This document shows, piece after piece, positions 48,101 to 57,100 of a stretch of 64,000 bases of DNA. The first letter of the stretch is position 1, and each line of letters begins with the position of its first letter. Source of the DNA: Sweltsa coloradensis (Eukaryota > Arthropoda > Insecta > Plecoptera > Chloroperlidae); assembly GCA_024449915.1 (NCBI GenBank), contig JAMZAV010000051.1:1798001-1862000 (forward strand), in the 5' to 3' direction. A program made the translations under genes and the position numbers. Below the pieces are notes generated by a model. That model was not told the DNA's origin. It was given only the letters and a program-made list of their open reading frames with translations, and did not search any database.

Positions 48101-51100
48101 TTCAACATTTTGTCTATCTCCAACCAATTTGGAGATATTCGATAACAAACACTTTTTGGCCGCCATTTTCCAATATGGCGGCCGAAGCTCTAGTCCGGTT
48201 GTAGGGGAGTTTAAGTATGTTAATAAGTATTACATATATAAAGGAGGTCTCTGCAAAAATTCAGCGACATCGCAATTTCTATTTTTTAATTGCTGCTAAT
48301 TTCTAATATCCACAAAATCAAAGTGAATTATGTAACAAAAAGAGTGTAAAAACAGCACAAAAACAGTATTCATATTGTGAATATTAGGAACTTCAGCCAT
48401 ATTGGATTTAAACTTTGATTGTAATCGGATCATTATTTAAGTCATTTCAATGTGCATAGAAAGAATTTTTCCTCTTATGTTATTTAGTGCTTAATAATGG
48501 ACAGTCAAATATGGCATTTTTGAGGAAATGCCAACAATGGAAAAACCCAAATTCCGGGTAAATGCAAAATCCGATTTCGCTGACCTAATTTTTAAAAATA
48601 CTAATGAAAGCTTTCATGAACCCCGTACAAAAGTCATTTTGTATTTAAATCGATTTCTTACGGATTTACCGGGCATTGTTTGATGCTGGTCGTGAAAATT
48701 AGGAAATTAGCTGGTATTCCAATAAGCAACACATAAACCACGATTTTGTGACGTAACCTTTGCCCTTACCAAAACTATAGAAGACACCTTTTTTGTAGGG
48801 AATTGAATGGGGAATATTTTTGCCATTTCAACATTTTGTCTATCTCAAACCAATTTGGAGATATTCGATAACCAACACTTTTTGGCCGCCATTTTCCAAT
48901 ATGGCGGCCGAAGCTCTAGTCCGGTTGTAGGGGAGTTTAAGTATGTTAATAAGTATCATATAAAGGAGGTCTCTGCAAAAATTCAGCGACATCGCAATTT
49001 TTTCCTCCAAAAATTCTTATTTGACAGGATTATATGTCTTATGTCTTAAATTATTTAGGGCCTGCAATTTAATTGTCAGGCAGGCCTACTACAAATTTAA
49101 TACAAATACAAATCTTCATGCTGATGATATTGATTAAAGAAGCATATTTTATGATGAAATGATGAGGATTTTTAAAACCCCTAAACGAATAAGTTTGTGT
49201 TATTATATAAGGCTCTTCGCGGCACGAGATTTCCACAGATTTTGAGTGTTTTAGCAAGATATTTGCTAGCGTCGACGCCGTTTCTTGTTGTAAATTTAAA
49301 CAAGAATAAACAATAATAATAATAATTAGTTTCTTTGACTGTCTTCATAAAATAGAAATTTGATAAGGTCAATGATCTACAGAGTTGACTAAACCCAGCT
49401 AATCAAAGCATTAAAAGTTGAGCAATTAAAGCTAACAGAACATGGAACGGTTGTACAGATCGAGAACCTCGTGTAAACATTGGCACTAGTCTAGAAGTGA
49501 TCAATCAAACATCTCATAAAAACAAACTAGGCCTACACAAGCCAGTAAAAAACAATTTGAACAGACAACGTTACTGGCACAACAAGGTCAAGGACCATGC
49601 AATAAAGTACCACTTATAATAGAATATGGAAATGAATAATGCAAATTTGCAAAGCAACCTTTGTAGGCCTACATTAACTGTCATCAAATTTACATTGTCA
49701 GTAGCTTCAAGTTTAAATGATTTGATGTACCATCGGTACAATGAAGTACATTAATCCTAATGATACATTACTCTTCACACTATGGTAAAATTGAATATAA
49801 AATACAAAATATTATTGTAACAAAAAATGCCAAATAAATAAATGCCAAGTCGCACGAGGTGCACTATGCACTGCCATTTAGAAGTAATCAAAATACTATC
49901 GAGGAAGCTATGTATTATTAAAGAGTTAAAATAGTTTTCCCAAGGAAATGATGTCAAGGTCCTCTAGATGGCGGTGGATTTTATCCACAAAGTAAAGATT
50001 TACCCATGGGTTTACCTAAATACCTTGGCAATAATAAATAATATTGGAAACATGGCCCCGTGGACAGCGAACGTCGCAAATTTTAAAATTTAAAAAAATG
50101 TGCAGTGTGGGTCTAGCTATAGCACATGCTCGCTTATCAACGCGTCCAACTGAGCGCTTCCTAGTGGCAAATTTGATTACCGTACTACTGAGGTAGGTAC
50201 CTCCTACCTATGACCAATTCATTAGTTTCCTGTCTTGGGTCATATGCATGGCAAGTTAAGGTGAGTTTGAAGTTAAACATTATAATATGTAAAGGCTTAT
50301 GATACCGTTAAAAATTTAATCGGGTACGGGTAACTAGATTTAAGATTATTTTTCGGGGATCATTACATAATTATTTCAAAATGAATTGTAACACTATTAA
50401 GTAGTATTTTTTATTATCTGGATGTATTTTGCTTTTATATGATGGTGGTGCCCAAACTCAAGCCCACGGGCAGCATGTGGTCTACCGTCTACAAAGACAT
50501 CCAATGTGGCCCTCGGGACACACTTCAATTAACACATTTAATGTAGGACCTACCCACCTGTATGTTAGAGAAAAATTGAGCTAGAAACTTTGCACTTGTC
50601 AGTACCGGTAACTAGAGAAGATTTCTTCTAAGACTAAAATCAAAGAAGGATGCGACCTGACCTCTGACTAGAGATATGTTTTTTTAGCTTTTAAATTTAG
50701 AATATTTAGCATTAATTTTGACAAATTTAGCATTTTATAGCATAAATTGGTGTCCCTTCGACCAAAACCCTAAATGTAGGGTGTTTTTTACACTTCTAAT
50801 GGTAAATGATGAATTATATAGGAACATTTCAATTCAATATAGTAATATAAAATGCTAGAATACATTGATAAACTGGTTAAAAACATTCTTTTTGTAAAAT
50901 TAGCATTTTGAATTGCCAAAATTAGCATTTTATAGCAGCAAAAACCTAGAACGCTAAAACCCCGTATCTCTACCTACGACTGACTATCTTTTACTTCTAG
51001 AGGGTACAGAAAAAAATTACTGACAGTGCAATGATCATTTTCTGAAAAAAAATTAAGCTAATAGAAATAAAATGGAAACCTACATTAAATACCACATAAT

Positions 51101-54100
51101 TGAATGATTTTTCAACTGCATGCAATTGCAATTCTCTTAAAGCAACCACCAACGGTTTTAATAACTATTTTCAGAAATTAATATAGAGTTTAGTTATGTC
51201 TTGTACAATAGTGAAGATGGTTGAGTCATGCGCGGTTCTAACCCCAAAAACTTGGAGAGGCCCAGCTAGTCCCGCCAGGGGGGGGGTCTGGGGGGGGAAT
51301 GCCCCCAGAATTGCCCTGCAGGGCGTTTTTTTATTTTCGTGTACTTTAGAAGGTGTATTTTTGACTGTACGGAAATTCTGGAGGTTTCAATAAGGGGGTA
51401 TTTATGAGTATATTTACAGGGTACAATATATAAATTCAGAGTTTTAATTTTAATTTTGATCACGCAAACAAGAAATATGTGGCTCAAAGCTCAGAAATTC
51501 TTTCAGCTTGCAAATTAGTTTAGAAAATTAAAATGTTGTGTTTTTTTTGTGTAATGGAATTAGCAACACTGTCAATAGATGAATAGAATTTTAAAGGTGA
51601 ACTGTAAACGGTGATTTTTTGATGAAAACTTATCAATAACTGAGTTTGGGTGTTCCATAAGCTACCCGCTAAGCTCGTACTCGCAGGAGATTACGAGCAC
51701 GTCGGCTACGTCACCACCGATAAGAAATTCACACCAGCACCTCCAGGTCTGGATAGTTTGCGTCTTTTGGCATTCAAAGGGAGGTATTACAGCGGGATCT
51801 GGTGTTACACATTGATGATATGATAAAATATAATTTTTAAGTTGGCAGATAAACAACGCTTTCCATAGGGCCTATTAGACGTATTTAAAAGAATTAATAT
51901 GAATTTGGAAATAATTATCAGAGAAATCGAGGGTGGCCCGGGCCTAATAGGGCCGCCCCGTAAAACCGCGCCTGAAAATGTTGTGAGCTGGTCAGATCAC
52001 TGGTCGGTGAGGACACAATTATAAGCAAATTACTAAAATTGCACTTTTAATCACATTAGGCCTAGTACTGCATAGAAAATAAATGTTAGCCTAGCTTTTC
52101 CAAGAATTATGGGAAAAATTACAAACTTTTACAATTTAATTTCAACTTAACAAAAGTTCATTACCTTACTCAAGTTCCTGAATAGAGGATAGCAAATTTC
52201 AAGAGAGTTCAAGACTTCAACATTTAACAAATAAAAATTATCTGGTTGCTAGGCCTTTTAGCTCTAGGCTCCCAATAAACCTCCAACATTAAATAATTGT
52301 ACTTCAGAGCAACAAACTCAAACTACTATTCAAAAACACACATTTAAACAATCGGTGGTATTGGTCTACTTAAATAGTTCATTTTGAAAATCGGCGTTTC
52401 GTCACTTAACCAAATTGACAAAATAAATTAGGTAGGTATGCCCTACATGCTTATTTGATACAGGTCAGGGCACCTAAAAATGTGAAAGAAGATGTTGATT
52501 TAAAGATAATTAACAATATGGTTGACTGACTGATGAGACAGCTACTTAGACATGTGGCCCGCCCAACTTTGTAAGATTCTAATGTGGCTCATGGCTCAAA
52601 ATGTGTGGCACCACTGCCAGGCATGGGCGCCGGGAGGGGGGGGCAAGGGGGGGCGGTTGCCCCCCCCTGGATTTCAGGAAAAATACATTTTTACTAGTGA
52701 TATGCGTTTATTACATATAAATTAATGTTTTTGTGAAACCAAAATTCAATTGAAAATTAATATTAATAATAATAATAATATATTTAATGATCTGATCGGG
52801 AGCGGAGTGTTGCTAGTTTGTTTGTTTTTAGTACTTAGTAATGTATTGAAATTTCGCATTTTCCTTTTTGGGTCTAGTCAATCACGCCCGTTTTCCATTT
52901 ATTTTATGTTATGTGATATTATGTGTATGATTTATTGAAATAAATAATAATAATGTAACAAGATATCGTTTCTATGATTTGTAGGCTAGTAAATTATTAG
53001 TCGATGTAGACCTTTTAGAACGTGTTTATGTTTTTTATTTTTATTCCACATTGCATTGCAACTGGAGAGAACTTATAAGTTGCAGTTTATGTATGAAAAG
53101 AAAATGTGATCCAAAACAGTCACATTCATTATAATGTTATGCAATTAAAATAAAGCCTTCATTTTTGAAACGTGTGTCTCATTTTCAACTCATAACCCAT
53201 TTTTAGTAACCGTATAAAAGTTGAGACACAATGTTTTTTTGTTTACTTTCTAGTATCTACTGCACAAAAATTACATAATTTCGGTATCGTATTCAGCCCA
53301 CTACTTTTTTCTAAAACCCACCAAATGCATTCTAAAATCCTGATTTTCAAAAAATTTGCGTGCGGCGCTAATGTTGGGGGGCTCCGCCCCCCAAACCCCC
53401 CGTGCTTGCCCAACTGAACTACAAATTGTGATAGTTGCCCCCCCTGCTAAAATTCCTGCCGGCGCCCATGCTGCCAGGCCTTTAGGACAAACCCTTCTTA
53501 TTCAAATTTTGATGACATTTTTATGGAACATTTGCCATCTTTAAGTACTGTCTGTAGACCTATCATGTTTTGAGTGCAATCAAAGAAATATTTATTGTGA
53601 AAATAGCACTTTGTAATGTACCGGTATAGTTTTAATAGGCCAGATAGAACAGATCAGCTAAATCACATCTGAAATCAGCCAGCAACTCGGGGGTAAAGAA
53701 AGCATGGAAGGAGAAAGATAAGAATAAAATGTGGAGTGAGCTAGTAAATACAAGGAAAGGAAGAAATGATAGGACAAACCATTATAGGAGAAGAACTACA
53801 ACAGCACAGTTTAGACTAGATACCGGCCATGACTTGCTAGCAAAGCACTTACATAGAATAGGTGTGATGGAGAGCAGCATGTGTAGGCTCTGTGGTGATG
53901 GAACACAGGACAGACAGCATCTATTTAGATGCGCTACATTGAAAGGACACTATGGGGAAATGCCAGGGGGTATGGACAGGAGGGAACTGGAGTCCTATCT
54001 TTACTGGTTGTCAAGACACATGATGACATAGATATGTCAATGTGGGCATAAGAGAAGAAGAATAGGCCTATATATTTTCATGTTTCCAGCAAATAATATG

Positions 54101-57100
54101 GACATGAAAACTGAATAATAATTTACGTTGACTCTTTAGTTTCAGTGTGTGGTTACTGGTTAGTCAGACAAACAAAAGTACATACATAGGCCTTGGTAGA
54201 TTCCTACCTTGAATGACACACCACCAAGTCCACGGTTGTTGAACACAACAGTGCGTACTCCAATCCGACTAGCAGTTTGAACAAGACACTTGATGTAATC
54301 AGATTGGCTGTTTCCAGTAAGGCCAGGAAGGATGATGATGATTGGAGATTTATCAGAACATCCTTCCACTTGCCAATCTAAGCCAACTTCACCACCATCA
54401 TTCAGTTTTAAAATCTCACTGAAAAGAAATGTTTACTTTTAATAGTTACGTTTCAGTCCGATCACGAACCAATAGGCAAAATACAAAGAGAAAGCAAAAA
54501 CAAGTTAAGTGGCAAGTGCAAAAGAGTTGTTTCAACGTAAATAAAAGCTTTTCTTCTGACCTTACATTCATGTAAGTTGTAACTAGTACACCCTGCAGGC
54601 CCCGACGCAATCGACGAGTGAACGATAACCAATCAAAGATTGATATTTTTAATAGGAAAAAAAGAAGCAATCAGTGGTACTGTATGGACAGTGCGAACAC
54701 TAACTAGTATGTAACACTATGGTAGTAAGAAGACTGTAGATGCTTACCGTTTGTACTTCAGATCAGGTAGAAAGCCTCGCAAAATACTGGCGAATATCGT
54801 TTGCAATCTAGACTCAAAACACCAAAATGTAGGCCAGTACTTCTCTTTCAATATCGGCACATTATTCTCTAAGAAATCTCTAAATTTCCCATTTGAGCAT
54901 GCTAAAATTGGTTGCTAAAACAAAACAAAAAATACATGGTAGGTTAGTTCCAAAATCCAACCATAGACCATTGATATTTGAGAATGGAAAGAAGTAGGCC
55001 TACCTACACTAAAACCAAAATATGTCAGGGGACCATGTTTAAAAAATGTTGTAATAATGGGTTAGTGTTACCATTAACTGAAAAATATGTGAGGCCGCTT
55101 TACAACCATTTACACCTATTTAGATTTTAGAAAATATTTTACTACAACCACCAACATGTAAATGGATTAGGTTCTCAAGGAAAAGGGAAGCAAGGGAAAT
55201 TGGGGAAGGATATTCACTGATGGGTATAAATCTCGAGAGGGAGGATAAAATTAAGTAGGACTTGGGAGTGTGGCTCCACAAACAACTCAAATGGGAGGAA
55301 CAGGTCAACACGGTAACAAAGAAAGGATTTAGGTCCTAAACTTCGTCATGAGAAACCTAAGGGGAGCTAGTAGGGAACTTAAAGGGCATGCCTATAAAAC
55401 CTGGGTTAGACCTGTGGTGGAGTATGCTGGGTCAGCATGGGACCCCTACAGAAGGGGAGAGATAGTAGGACTAGAAGCAGTGCAGAGGAGAGCTGCAAGG
55501 AGGATTATGCAAAAAGGGAAGGGATGTACAGAGGAAATGGTCAACGGCAGGCTAGTAAGGGCAAACAAGAGCGTAACAGAAATGTTTAAGGATTTGGGAT
55601 GGGAAAACCTGGAGGACAGGAGCAAATATGATAGATTAGGTAAAATGTACAGAGTTATCAGGAATCATGAAGTATGGGGAGAACTGAATAGTTATGCGAG
55701 GGGAGCAAACTACTTGGCAAGGGGAGATCATGATTGGAAATTGGAAAGGGGAAACTGGAAAACAGATGTGGGGAAGTATACGTTCATGGGCAGGACTACG
55801 GTCGAGTGGAATGAGCTCCCAATTGAGGTTGTGGGAGCAAAAAATATGAAGGAATTCATGAGCAAATTAAAGGCTAGTAATATGGGAAACCCTGAAATGG
55901 GAGATTACAGAGGTGGATCAATGGGCTTCAAGTTACAAGAAATTAAGATAAAACTGAAGGAAGGGTAACCTACTAATCAAGAAGGATAACGGAATGAAGG
56001 AAGGAGGAAATGGAAGGATGGATGAAGGAAGAAAACCTGCCACCGACTACTAGTCATTAGCAGTAGAAGAGATCAATACCAATAACCAAACAAAAAAGTT
56101 TTAAGTAAAGCTCACTCACTGATTGAAGAACCAGGTAGGGGTTTGCAAGGATTTTGGATTCAATGGAAGTGATTGACAAGCAATCGTGTAAGTGTTATAT
56201 CCTCTTTTGTGATATCCTTGTTAGACTTCTCTCGGTTTGCCCAGGACGGTTGCCACTTGTTTCCTTACTGAACCACCCTATATATCCAGCACTTGATGAG
56301 GTTAAACAATAAACAATAATATTATTATTTTTAACCTTGTCAACCCTGTATGTGATGGTCGTAAAAGCGCGGCGCATCAAGCAGGTTCAACACTTCGGAT
56401 CTTTTGTGGCATTGCGTGGCTAACAGCTGACCAATTTCGGATCTATTCACGGCCATTCTTTCCAAAAAAACGCCTGGTTCTTCTATCAGTGAATGAGCTT
56501 TACTAAGAGGCATGGCATTATCCTTCAGTAGGGTACGGTACATGGGCACTTGCAAATATCTGAGGGTTATATAAATGGGTGAAAAAAATGGAGCCATCAC
56601 ATAAATAGCGTACAGGCCTAATTCCAAACAGCTAAACAAAAGACTAAACTTTGTAATGAGAAATCTCAGAGGAAGCCACTCACTCAGTAGCCTACCTAGG
56701 CCTAGGCCTAGTAAAATGAAAGCATATTTAGAGATAGTGAGACCAGCATTGGAATATGCCTGAGCCTGTCTGGTATGAGATAATGAGACCCACCACACAA
56801 AATCTTAAAATGGGCGGCGAAGAAAGGCTTTAGGCCCGTTACCGAGCCAAGGGAGGATTGCTAATGGCCGGGTGAAACAGAGAGAGCTCTTCAAAAAGTT
56901 TAAATCCTATTGGTTAAAAGATGGTGCAGCAGTCTTGGGCTAGCCTTGTTGATGGGTCTTAGTGAGAGGCTTACAAGTGACTTGTGAGTGGGTGAAATCC
57001 AGTCTCAACTTTATCTCGAGTTTTGGATTTGGTGCTTTTTGTGACTCACACATTGCAATGTGAGAGTGAATTCGGATGAGTGGAAATCTCGAGAACAGGG

